NCBI RefSeq assembly: GCF_000063445.1 | Contig: NC_009464.1 | Span: 806,001 to 870,000 of the forward strand | Reading direction: 5' to 3' | From: Methanocella arvoryzae MRE50 | GTDB lineage: Archaea > Halobacteriota > Methanocellia > Methanocellales > Methanocellaceae | Length of the DNA: 64,000 nucleotides | Shown here: positions 42,134 through 49,836 of the stretch, in pieces | Layout: each line of letters opens with the position of its first letter | Position numbering within the stretch: position 1 is the first letter of the stretch | Made by a program: the position numbers and the translations under genes | The notes under the pieces: model-generated | Told to the model about the DNA's origin: nothing | Databases searched by the model: none | Seen by the model: only the letters and a program-made list of their open reading frames with translations

Positions 42134-42757
42134 TCAGTCGACCCGGCCGATGCGGATCAGGTGCTTGACGGGCACGTTGCTGATTGTGTCGGCGCCGCGC
42201 TTGTCGATGATCACCGCGATGGCCACAGCCTCTCCGCCCTGGTCTTCGATGAGCTTGATCGTCTCTTCCATAGTAGAGCCGGTGGTGATCACGTCGTCGA
42301 TGATGACGCACCGCTTACCTTTTACGTTCGCGTAGTTCTCGCTGACGGTGGGCTGCATCTGGTGGTGTTTGCCGGTGTCGTCTGACCGGTGCTTGCCGGG
42401 ATGGATGACTGCCAGGTCGACGCCGTACTGGTAGGCCACCACGTTGGCGAGCGGTACGCCGCTCAGAGCGATGCCTACTACGACGTCCACGTTGGTATCC
42501 ATCTCGTTAAGGACCTCTTCTACCATGTCAGCCATGCAGGTGGCGATGAGCATGAGCCGGCTCGAGCTCTTGCCGATGGTGCTCCAGTCGATGAAGATAT
42601 CCTTGGGCGCCTGTGCTCCGGTCTCCTTCCTGGCCCGGGTGAGCAGCCAGGTAGCCGTCTCCCGGGAAATGTTCAGCTCGTCGGCGATCTCGCCGGAGCG
42701 GAGACCTCGGTTCCTGAGTTCGATCGCCTTCTCGATAAGGTCGTTAACGTTCTTCAT
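42134..42757 (-). CDS. gfcR: GfcR-type regulator: HTH plus phosphoribosyltransferase-like domain
   Basis: 207 residues. The N-terminal helix-turn-helix reads RNRGLRSGEIADELNISRET-ATWLLTRAR (about 15-45). The remainder resembles orotate phosphoribosyltransferase, with the PRPP loop motif VIIDDVITTGSTMEETI near residue 150. In haloarchaea GfcR controls sugar-catabolic genes; here the role is unknown, and catalytic activity is doubtful. It follows nob1 by one base, so the three-gene group RHH, nob1, gfcR is an operon. Confidence 0.9.
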   Translation of the reverse strand: MKNVNDLIEKAIELRNRGLRSGEIADELNISRETATWLLTRARKETGAQAPKDIFIDWSTIGKSSSRLMLIATCMADMVEEVLNEMDTNVDVVVGIALSGVPLANVVAYQYGVDLAVIHPGKHRSDDTGKHHQMQPTVSENYANVKGKRCVIIDDVITTGSTMEETIKLIEDQGGEAVAIAVIIDKRGADTISNVPVKHLIRIGRVD

Positions 42758-42758
42758 G

Positions 42759-43253
42759 TCACTTACTCCTCGTAGCGAATCGTTTTTTCTGCCTCAGGGG
42801 CGATCCGCAGACTTCGCATGTCTCGCCTTCCCGGTAGGCTCTGCCGCAGCCGGTGCAGCGCATTTCCCAGACGATCCCGTACCGGCTCTTTTTCTGTCTC
42901 AGGGCACGGATGCGCAGGCCCGCCTTCCGGGCGATGTTCTGGACGGAGTAGTCGTCGGTGAGCAACTCGACGTCTTTGCCTGCAGCCTGCTGTTCAAGCG
43001 CCAGGGCAAGTAGGTCCCGATCTGTCCCGGACAGCCGCTGATCGTCGCCCGTCGCCTCGGCCATCTTCCCGATGGCCTGAATGAACGAGTCCTGCGGCGG
43101 TATTATCTGCAGCCCTTGAAGCATATCGAGCCGCAGTTTAGACTGCTCGTCCTTTACTTCGCCATAAACTCCCGGCGTCGTCACGATCTCGCCGTCGCCC
43201 GGTATTGTGCCGTAGATGAAAGCGGACGTATCCAGCACATATGTGGTGACCAT
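42759..43253 (-). CDS. nob1: NOB1-like ribosome-biogenesis endonuclease
   Basis: 164 residues. The PIN domain carries VLDTSAFIYG, YGEVKDEQ, GTDRDLLALAL and LLTDDYSVQN, giving the acidic residues that bind catalytic metal. A zinc ribbon closes the protein: CTGCGRAYREGETCEVCG. In archaea NOB1 cleaves pre-16S rRNA at its 3' end. The gene lies six bases downstream of the RHH gene and one base upstream of gfcR. Confidence 0.93.
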   Translation of the reverse strand: MVTTYVLDTSAFIYGTIPGDGEIVTTPGVYGEVKDEQSKLRLDMLQGLQIIPPQDSFIQAIGKMAEATGDDQRLSGTDRDLLALALEQQAAGKDVELLTDDYSVQNIARKAGLRIRALRQKKSRYGIVWEMRCTGCGRAYREGETCEVCGSPLRQKKRFATRSK

Positions 43254-43259
43254 TGTTGC

Positions 43260-43565
43260 TTATTTTCTCCGGCCGCGATATAAATATATCGAAGCGTTAC
43301 CAGATTCTTTCACGGGCGCCCCTGAGCAGCCGGCGTGGAGGCTCTCGTCCAGCCTGGTGATACGCTGCTGCAGTTCGTCAAGCTTATCTGACATCTGCTC
43401 GTGGGCCCGGGTGAACCTGACCGCCATCCCTTTTTCGTCGATCGCCAGGTATTCCTTAAGCGCCCTGCCCACATACTCTTCCGGCCTCATCCGGCCCCGC
43501 CTCCGCTCTACCCAGGCAGAGACTTCGTCGTCCAGCTCGATCAACAGCGTTCGCATTCTGACCAT
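43260..43565 (-). CDS. Ribbon-helix-helix-like protein with coiled-coil tail
   Basis: 101 residues. The first 45 residues, MRTLLIELDDEVSAWVERRR then MRPEEYVGRALKEYLA, fit a CopG/Arc-type ribbon-helix-helix: one basic strand and two helices. A coiled coil (ARAHEQMSDK-like, LDELQQRITRLDESL) and a basic tail follow. It leads the operon with nob1 and gfcR. It could be an autoregulator of the operon; no antitoxin partner toxin is evident, although NOB1 has the PIN fold that VapC toxins share. Confidence 0.6.
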   Translation of the reverse strand: MVRMRTLLIELDDEVSAWVERRRGRMRPEEYVGRALKEYLAIDEKGMAVRFTRAHEQMSDKLDELQQRITRLDESLHAGCSGAPVKESGNASIYLYRGRRK

Positions 43566-43776
43566 ATCAATTTGAGCAGACCTTTATTTATATGTTAGTA
43601 TTTTATATTTTAATTTCTTTGGCTTATTGAGAGATAGATGGCCCCAATATTGCTGAATAACGCAATTTTAAACGAACAGACAGTGCGTGAGAAGGCCGTT
43701 AGATAAACACTGGTATCGCAGGCTGGTAACCCGTAATGGGAGGTGTCAGCGGACCCTTATTTCGTAAAGGGTCAGC

Positions 43777-43793
43777 TACTTATAGCATAAGTA
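43777..43793. promoter_or_regulatory. Inverted repeat beside a TATA-like element
   Basis: TACTTAT, AGC, ATAAGTA, a perfect 7-bp dyad, is followed by CATTATAACG (43795 onward), a possible TATA box, and the ATG of the next gene 15-20 bases later. A hairpin GACCCTTA/TAAAGGGTC lies just upstream (43752-43772). Repressor or activator site for the unknown gene downstream is the simplest reading. Confidence 0.4.
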
Positions 43794-43816
43794 CATTATA
43801 ACGGGATATCCGGGGT

Positions 43817-44095
43817 ATGGATATGGAAATGCCGATTAAGGCACCTGAAAAATACTATATCGTCTCAGTCGAACAATACCTGGCAATGCTGAAAGCCGAG
43901 AAAGTGAAGGACTGTTTTAGCGGCCTGCAATACCTCAGCACCAGGGATTCGTTCAAGGACAGGATCATCGTCGTCAGGACTAACGTCGCGGAGCAGATCA
44001 GAAGCCGGTACAATGTGACCCGGAGGGCATTCTACGGCGCCAACAGGAGCATCGAGTTCACTTCGCAGACCACCCTCGACACAGTGGATAATTAG
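43817..44095 (+). CDS. Small basic protein of unknown function
   Basis: 92 residues, starting MDMEMPIKAPEKYYIVSVEQ and ending QTTLDTVDN. The middle (KDRIIVVRTNVAEQIRSRYN-VTRRAFYGANR) is basic and beta/alpha in character. No family motif recognised. The promoter region contains a 7-bp dyad near a TATA-like element. It converges with the phosphodiesterase gene six bases away, so the two transcripts may overlap. Confidence 0.6.
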   Translation: MDMEMPIKAPEKYYIVSVEQYLAMLKAEKVKDCFSGLQYLSTRDSFKDRIIVVRTNVAEQIRSRYNVTRRAFYGANRSIEFTSQTTLDTVDN

Positions 44096-44101
44096 CCTTT
44101 A

Positions 44102-44626
44102 TCAGCCTTTTATAGACCGGGCGAAAGTCAGGTAGCCGCAGACGTCGCCTGACGCCACCTTTTCGATGCTGCCGGAAATCTTCCCGTTTTGGACAGTCAG
44201 CTCTACGACTGAAGGGTCGGACATGCGCGGGAAGGTAGGGCTTCCCGGACATACCAGCAGGACGTCGGTCTGATCGATGAGCGGCCTGTGGATGTGGCCG
44301 AAGATCAGCACGTCCACGCCCATCTCGAGGGCCAGGTACCTCATGTTGGTCAGGTCAGAGGTGTGCTTACCGGTATGCACCACCCCGAACCGGATCCCTT
44401 CGACCTCAAACTTCTCGCTCTCCGGCAGCAGGTCCTTTAAGGCAGGAGTGTCCGAATTGCCGTGGACCGCGACAAGGCGCTTACTGCCGCCCTTCAGCGA
44501 CTCGTAAGCCTCCAGCGTGTTAAAGTCACCTGCGTGAACCACGAGGTCAGCCTTGCCCACAAGCTCCAGTAGTTCCCGGGGCAGCGGACAGGACAGGTGC
44601 GTATCCGATAGGGCGAGAATTTTCAT
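44102..44626 (-). CDS. YfcE/MJ0936-type calcineurin-like phosphodiesterase
   Basis: 174 residues. Metallophosphoesterase motifs in order: ALSDTHLS (DxH), VVHAGDFNT (GDxx), AVHGNSDTP (GNCD-type), VVHTGKHTS and FGHIHRP (GHxH). The size and order fit the small YfcE/MJ0936 family, which hydrolyses phosphodiesters with two metal ions. The biological substrate is unknown. Here GN-S-D replaces the frequent GNCD. Confidence 0.92.
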   Translation of the reverse strand: MKILALSDTHLSCPLPRELLELVGKADLVVHAGDFNTLEAYESLKGGSKRLVAVHGNSDTPALKDLLPESEKFEVEGIRFGVVHTGKHTSDLTNMRYLALEMGVDVLIFGHIHRPLIDQTDVLLVCPGSPTFPRMSDPSVVELTVQNGKISGSIEKVASGDVCGYLTFARSIKG

Positions 44627-44751
44627 AAGCTAAGATTCACCTGCTACGCCAATAAGTTTACCGTTTCGTAGGCCGGACGAACCCTCAGATCACGGATGAG
44701 AAATGAGAAAAATATGAAGGCCGGGCATGCCGTCGAGAGTTTCGCCGGCTG

Positions 44752-44973
44752 TTAAGCCGGGGGCCCCTGTGGCTTCACTGGCACGGCTAACTCAGGACGC
44801 TCCGGCAGCTTTCCGGGAGGCAGCCCGCCCATGACCATCTTTTCTCTCGGAGCCCCGCAGCCCTTACACTTTGGAGGGCAGCAGGAGCCGTGGTTGTGAT
44901 AAGCGTGACACTTGCCAGGCGTACAGAGCACCTGGTGCTCAGTCCCACATACGGTACAAACCCATTTAGGCAT
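44752..44973 (-). CDS. Cys/His-rich zinc-binding small protein
   Basis: About 73 residues. CTVCGTEHQVLCTPGKCHAY then CCPPKCKGCGAPREK give eight to nine cysteines and three histidines, enough for two zinc sites. A Pro-rich tail (GLPPGKLPERPELAVPVKPQ) follows. I start at MPKWVCTVCG; the longer frame adds eight unlikely residues. No family recognised. It is divergent from the helicase gene, with an AT-rich region between them. Confidence 0.6.
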   Translation of the reverse strand: MPKWVCTVCGTEHQVLCTPGKCHAYHNHGSCCPPKCKGCGAPREKMVMGGLPPGKLPERPELAVPVKPQGPPA

Positions 44974-45113
44974 GATTGTTCTGTTTACTACGAACAATAA
45001 TATAGCTTTTGGGCTATTTGAGCAGATATCTGAGAATAAGTAATACTTTCACTACGCCAGTCACACGGTTAAATAGGTGATGCATCATAGAAACAGTATC
45101 AGGTTTACCAGCC

Positions 45114-47279
45114 ATGGCAGCCGAGTACCAGCAGTTCTTCCCCAAGCCGGCCTTTTACCCGAACCAGAGGGAGGCAATGGACCGGATATATAACGCTCTC
45201 CTGGCCCGCAAGCTCGTACTCTTTGAGGGCGCCTGCGGAACAGGCAAGACACTATCAGCCCTGGCTCCGGCGCTGGCCATTGGCAGAAAGCTGGGCAAGA
45301 AAGTTGTGATTGCCACCAACGTCCACCAGCAGATGGAGCAGTTCATAGAAGAGGCCCGGGAGATCAAGGCCGTCTCGAACATCAAAGCAGTCGTTGTAAA
45401 AGGCAAAGCCCACATGTGCCCGCTGGAGAAAGACTACGAAGAATGCTCGGTGCTGCGGGAGAACACCTATGAGCTGCTTGAGCTGGAAAGGGACCTTGCA
45501 GACCTGCGCCGGAGGGAGAATGAAGCAACGGCGAAGGTCAGGACAGACAAGAGCTACGCTGATGTCCGTCAGGCGCTGCTCAACGAAATACGCTCGGGAG
45601 AGGAAAAGCTGGCAGGCCTGAAGAAACGGTCCTGCAGCTACCTCAGGGAAGTCCTGCTAAAAGAAAATGAGGCGTTCCGGGAGTGGCTGTTCGCGGGCGT
45701 CAGGACACCGGAAGAGATCGCGGCTGCCTCCCTCAAGGACGGCCAGTGCGGATACGAGATGCTCAAGCGATGCATGAAAGATGCGGAACTGATCATCTGC
45801 AACTACCATCACCTGTTAGATCCGGGCATTGCAGGCCGGTTTCTCGGCTGGGCAGGCTGCGATCTTGAGACTGCCATCCTGATCTTCGACGAAGCCCACA
45901 ACCTGGAGCAGCAGGCCCGGTCGCACTCGTCGGTCACGCTCTCGGAGTATACGATAGATAAGGCGATCGGGGAGGCTGCCGCCATCAAAAGTCCCCAAAA
46001 AGACGACATAGAGTACTTCCTCTTTTTATTGAAAAAGACCGTCCGCAGCACTTATGAGTCCAGGTTCGGCTTCGGGGAAGCCGAGCGCCTGGGCCATGCA
46101 TGGACCGATATCACGATCAGGGATCCGCAAGGCGGAGATGACGTGATCAGGCAGAAGCTCCTGCAGGAGCTGAAGGTCAGAGGCATCGACTACCGTAAGC
46201 TGCTGGAAGAGGCCATCGACAGAGGGCTGGACCTCGACGACCGGTACAAGAAAGATTTTAAGGAAGGCCGGTCGGAGGTCCGAAAGACGTCGTCACTGCT
46301 GGCCACATCTGCCTTCATGCTGACATATATCGACCGGGCTGACCAGACAGACTACTATCCCGTGCTCAACGTGCGACGATCCAGGGAAGGCGACGTCTAC
46401 GGGCGCCTGGAACTGTTCTGCTGCATCCCCACGGACGTCACCAGACCGCTGCTCGGCGGCGCATTCGGGGCAGTCCTAATGTCAGCCACCCTGAAGCCGT
46501 TCGAGATGGTCAAGGCCACGCTGGGCATCGACCGGCCGACTGAGGAGATCACCTTCGGCACTACCTATCCAGAGGAGCGAAGGCGGACGCTGGCCGTGGA
46601 CATCGCCCCCCAGTTCGCGAAGAACAGGGACGCGCCGGAGACAGTGAATGCCCTCGTCGGGCTGCTGAAAGATGTAGTGGACAAGTCGGAGGGCAACGTC
46701 CTCATCTTCTTCCCCAGCAGCGGAGAAGCCCGGAAATATGCAGGCATGCTGAACCTCGACGTGCCGGTCTTCATCGATGAGGCGGGCATCTCCGCCCAGG
46801 ATACCAAGCTGGAATTCTTCAAGCACGGAGAGGACGGCAAAAAGGCGGTCCTGATCACCTATCTCTGGGGCACCCTGACTGAAGGAGTAGACTACAAGTT
46901 CGACCGGTGCCGCACCGTAGTAATAGTAGGCATCGGGTTCCCGAGCCTGAACGACCGCACGAAGGCCATCCAGCGGGCGTACGACGAAAAGTTCGGCCCC
47001 GGCAAAGGCTGGGACTACGGCGTCCTGTACCCCACAGTCAGGCGCATCAGACAGGCCTGCGGCAGGGTGGTGAGATCGCCAGCCGACTACGGTGTCCGAG
47101 TGCTGGCAGACGCACGGTTCACCCACGCCTCGGTAGTCAAGCTAAAGAAGTATTCCATCCACATGCAGTTCCCTGACTACGAGCGCAAAGAGTTCATCGA
47201 CGTGAAGCCTGAGAAAGTTAAATATTCGATGATGAACTTTTTCGGGGATATAAGAGCGTCAGATAGCTCGAAGAAGTAG
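45114..47279 (+). CDS. XPD/Rad3-type iron-sulfur DNA helicase
   Basis: 721-residue superfamily 2 helicase (XPD/DinG branch) acting 5'-3' in repair. Walker A GACGTGKTLSAL (about 39-50), DEAH box IFDEAHNLEQQ, motif IV-VI segments LMSATLKP, LWGTLTEGVDY and RRIRQACGRVVRSP. The iron-sulfur insert has cysteines in HMCPLEKDYEEC, KRSCSYLRE and GQCGYEMLKRC. The order and spacing fit archaeal XPD. Gene start agrees with an AT-rich promoter 60-100 bases upstream. Confidence 0.92.
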   Translation: MAAEYQQFFPKPAFYPNQREAMDRIYNALLARKLVLFEGACGTGKTLSALAPALAIGRKLGKKVVIATNVHQQMEQFIEEAREIKAVSNIKAVVVKGKAHMCPLEKDYEECSVLRENTYELLELERDLADLRRRENEATAKVRTDKSYADVRQALLNEIRSGEEKLAGLKKRSCSYLREVLLKENEAFREWLFAGVRTPEEIAAASLKDGQCGYEMLKRCMKDAELIICNYHHLLDPGIAGRFLGWAGCDLETAILIFDEAHNLEQQARSHSSVTLSEYTIDKAIGEAAAIKSPQKDDIEYFLFLLKKTVRSTYESRFGFGEAERLGHAWTDITIRDPQGGDDVIRQKLLQELKVRGIDYRKLLEEAIDRGLDLDDRYKKDFKEGRSEVRKTSSLLATSAFMLTYIDRADQTDYYPVLNVRRSREGDVYGRLELFCCIPTDVTRPLLGGAFGAVLMSATLKPFEMVKATLGIDRPTEEITFGTTYPEERRRTLAVDIAPQFAKNRDAPETVNALVGLLKDVVDKSEGNVLIFFPSSGEARKYAGMLNLDVPVFIDEAGISAQDTKLEFFKHGEDGKKAVLITYLWGTLTEGVDYKFDRCRTVVIVGIGFPSLNDRTKAIQRAYDEKFGPGKGWDYGVLYPTVRRIRQACGRVVRSPADYGVRVLADARFTHASVVKLKKYSIHMQFPDYERKEFIDVKPEKVKYSMMNFFGDIRASDSSKK

Positions 47280-47416
47280 CGCTGCCCCGGAGGCAGTAGA
47301 CAGTACGCCCTGTGGGCCCATTTTATAGCCCTCGGATGGGATACAGATATATACACCTTCAGATATCTATTATTCCAGCGCGCCAATCAGAACGTTGTTT
47401 TTGATTAGTGTGAAAC

Positions 47417-47511
47417 GTCTGTACCGTACGGACGGTGCCTTACAGGCACAGCTACGGCTCCTTCCTACAAGGGGTCGCAATGCGGTTGTGGCTTTAACTA
47501 AAAACAGCCAC
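47417..47511 (+). promoter_or_regulatory. Structured leader of the eS1 mRNA
   Basis: The TATA-like AGATATATACACC near 47346 suggests a leader of about 160 bases, long for this genome. It contains three potential stem-loops: GTCTGTAC/GTACGGAC (47417-47433, one wobble), a perfect GTGCCT-TAC-AGGCAC (47435-47449), and GTGGCT/AGCCAC (47488-47511), then GAGGAG before the ATG. Autoregulation by the ribosomal protein is possible. No known riboswitch was recognised. Confidence 0.35.
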
Positions 47512-47537
47512 CCTTAACACTACAAGAGGAGATAATT

Positions 47538-48215
47538 ATGGCGAGAAAAGCAGGCAAGAAGGTTGACGCCTTCCGTGCAAAGAACTGGTACCAGGTCATC
47601 GCACCCGCAGAGTTCAACAGGGCCAACATCGGAGAAACTTTAGCCGATGATCCCGGCAAAATGATTGGCAGGGTCATGGAATCCACCCTCGGCGACGTTA
47701 CCGGCGACTGGACCAAGCAGAACATCAAGATGATTTTCAGGATCGAGGAGATCGGCGGCAACAGCGCTTACACTTCGTTCCTCGGCCACGAGTTGACCAG
47801 GGACTACATGCGCTCCCTCGTGAAGAGGAGGACCTCTAAGATTGACGCCAACGTCGTCGTCACCACCAAGGACGGCTTTAAGGTCAGGGTCAAGCCCATC
47901 GTCTTAACGGTCAAGAGGGCCCGCACCAGCCAGATCGAGAGCATCCGCCAGATCATGATCAACGTGGTCAACAAGCGCGGCGCAGAGCTCGGCTTCACGG
48001 AATTCATCAACGAGGTCGTCACCGGCAAGGTCGCCTCCGAGATCTACAAGAACACCAAGAACATCTACCCGCTCCGCAGGGTGGAGATCGGCAAGTCCGA
48101 GCTCGTCTACAGGCCCGCCGTAGCCGCAGCCAAGGCCGCCCCGGCACCGGAACCGACCCCGGCACCCGCTCCGGCCCCGGAGACCGCTGCCCCCGCAGAG
48201 CAGCCGAAGGAATAA
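47538..48215 (+). CDS. rps3ae: Ribosomal protein eS1 (S3Ae)
   Basis: 225-residue small-subunit protein of archaea and eukaryotes. Typical text includes KKVDAFRAKNWYQVIAPAEF, GRVMESTLGDVTGDW, KRRTSKIDANVVVTTKDGFK and FINEVVTGKVASEIYKNTK. The C-terminal ~35 residues are an Ala/Pro/Glu tail (PAPEPTPAPAPAPE), a lineage-specific extension. GAGGAG lies seven bases before the ATG. The upstream leader shows several hairpins. Confidence 0.96.
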   Translation: MARKAGKKVDAFRAKNWYQVIAPAEFNRANIGETLADDPGKMIGRVMESTLGDVTGDWTKQNIKMIFRIEEIGGNSAYTSFLGHELTRDYMRSLVKRRTSKIDANVVVTTKDGFKVRVKPIVLTVKRARTSQIESIRQIMINVVNKRGAELGFTEFINEVVTGKVASEIYKNTKNIYPLRRVEIGKSELVYRPAVAAAKAAPAPEPTPAPAPAPETAAPAEQPKE

Positions 48216-48300
48216 GCATAATATAGATGCGGCCCTGATGGGCTGCCCAAATTTTTTATTAAGAGATTAGCCACATGGCTGATACATTATAAACAGATCT

Positions 48301-49737
48301 TTAAGCCCCACGCTTCTTCAGCTTGATAAAGCTCAGGTTGACGTTCTTGTACTTCTGGAGGGCTTTGATGGCAGTTTCTCTGACGCCGGGGTCTTCGTCG
48401 CGGAGCATGGCCATGAGGGGCTTGACGGCGAGGTCGCTGCCTATCTCCCCTAAAGCCCAGGCGGTGTCTTTGCGGACGAACCAGTTGGAGTCCTGTAACG
48501 CTCTGATTAGAGGCTCAACTGCCCTGGCATCTTTGAGCATGCCCAGCGCCCGGGCGGCGTCTTTGCGGACGTAACCCCGGCTATCGTCGAGCATGCGGAT
48601 GAGAGGCTCAACGGCCTGTGTATCCCCGATGCGCCCCAGGGACTCCGCGGCGTTTTCCCGGACTACCGGCTCATCGTCCTGCAGTGCTTCGATGAGTGCG
48701 GGCACGGCCCGGCGATCCTGGATTTTACCCAGCAGTTCGGCGGCGATCTCCCGCATGCCGGGGTCCTTGCTCTTCAGCTGGGGAATCAGGTGCTCAGTCA
48801 TGTGCTGTAAAGCGATTTTTGCGTTCTTCCGGACGTCCGGGTCTTCGTCCTTTAGCGCTATGGAAAGCGCATCGATTGCCTTGATATCGCCGATCTCGCC
48901 AAGCGCCAGCACCGCGTCTTCCCGGACGAGCGTGCTGGAGTTGCTCATCGCGCTGATGAGCACATCTACGGCTCTGCGGTCCCGCAGCTTGCCCAGCGCC
49001 TCGGCTGCGCTTTTTCTGACCATCCACGACTCGCTACGGAGCGCCTTGATGAGGTGCTCGGTAGCCCTCGTATCGCCGGCGATACCCAGCGCCTCGGCTG
49101 CCGCTGCCCTGACTGTCTGCTCCGGGTCGGTACCGAGAACCCTGGTGAGAATGTCGATAGCTCTGCTGTCAGTGGACCTGCCAAGCGCCAGCGCTGCATC
49201 TCTACGGGCATAGGCATCCTGGCCGAGCACCATGGCGGCCAGCTCGTTGAAGGACGGCACGGAAGCGACATCCACCGTACTGGCAGGCGCTTTCGAGAGC
49301 TCTGGCGCAGGAGCTTCTGCCTGCAGTGTCGATTGTTTAAGCCGCTGCAAGGCTTGCGAAGCCGCCTCACACACGGTGCCGTCAGCGTCGGCCAGAGCGG
49401 CTTTCAAAGCCAGAGTGGCCCGAAGATCGCCGATTCTGCCCAGCGCCCTGGCGGATTCCCGGCGGACTCTTGCGTCGGCATCCCGAAGGCTGCCCATAAG
49501 GGGCACTACAGCCCGAAGGTCGCCGATGATTCCCAGCGCTTCGGCAGCGCTGCACCGGGTACCGTAATGCTGGTGCTGCAGCGCTTCAATAGCGGGCTCC
49601 GTCGCCTTCGGTCCCAGCAGGATCAGAGACCGCATTGCCTCGCGACGTACCAGGACGTCGGAGTCGGCCAGCGCGTCGATCAGGCGAGAAAAAGTGCCGG
49701 CTCCTCCGATGCCCGAAACTTCTGAGTTACCCTCCAT
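48301..49737 (-). CDS. HEAT-repeat (PBS-lyase type) scaffold protein, paralog 1
   Basis: 478 residues made of about 13 HEAT repeats of ~31 residues, with the pattern AVxPLIxALxDxDxxVRxxA-AxALGxIGD (for example AVEPLIRALQDSNWFVRKDT). A Pro/Ala/Ser linker (about 135-160) splits the solenoid. PBS-lyase-type HEAT domains bind proteins or bilins; in a methanogen a protein-binding role is likelier. It lies 99 bases downstream of the GGDEF/HD-GYP gene, on the same strand, with its own promoter carrying the motif also found before the second HEAT gene. Confidence 0.88.
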   Translation of the reverse strand: MEGNSEVSGIGGAGTFSRLIDALADSDVLVRREAMRSLILLGPKATEPAIEALQHQHYGTRCSAAEALGIIGDLRAVVPLMGSLRDADARVRRESARALGRIGDLRATLALKAALADADGTVCEAASQALQRLKQSTLQAEAPAPELSKAPASTVDVASVPSFNELAAMVLGQDAYARRDAALALGRSTDSRAIDILTRVLGTDPEQTVRAAAAEALGIAGDTRATEHLIKALRSESWMVRKSAAEALGKLRDRRAVDVLISAMSNSSTLVREDAVLALGEIGDIKAIDALSIALKDEDPDVRKNAKIALQHMTEHLIPQLKSKDPGMREIAAELLGKIQDRRAVPALIEALQDDEPVVRENAAESLGRIGDTQAVEPLIRMLDDSRGYVRKDAARALGMLKDARAVEPLIRALQDSNWFVRKDTAWALGEIGSDLAVKPLMAMLRDEDPGVRETAIKALQKYKNVNLSFIKLKKRGA

Positions 49738-49774
49738 GGTGAAAACCCTTAATTCACCTGTAGCAGTCTAAAAT

Positions 49775-49794
49775 CTGGCGATAAATAGCTTTTG
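49775..49794 (-). promoter_or_regulatory. Promoter motif of HEAT gene 1
   Basis: On this strand CAAAAGCTATTTATCGCCAG holds the TATA-like CTATTTATC about 45 bases before the ATG. CTATTTATCGCCAG recurs identically (except one flanking base) before the second HEAT gene at 53509-53528 at a similar distance, so both are probably controlled together. Confidence 0.6.
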
Positions 49795-49836
49795 TTGCCT
49801 ATTGGTAATTACCGTAAGGAATCTGCTGCGAGCCGG

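Noticed and set aside
43260-43565. Antitoxin of a VapBC pair with the PIN-domain gene
   Set aside because: The PIN protein has the NOB1 zinc ribbon and length; a toxin would lack it. RHH may still regulate the operon.
47417-47511. Known riboswitch in the eS1 leader
   Set aside because: Hairpins do not match any riboswitch consensus I know.
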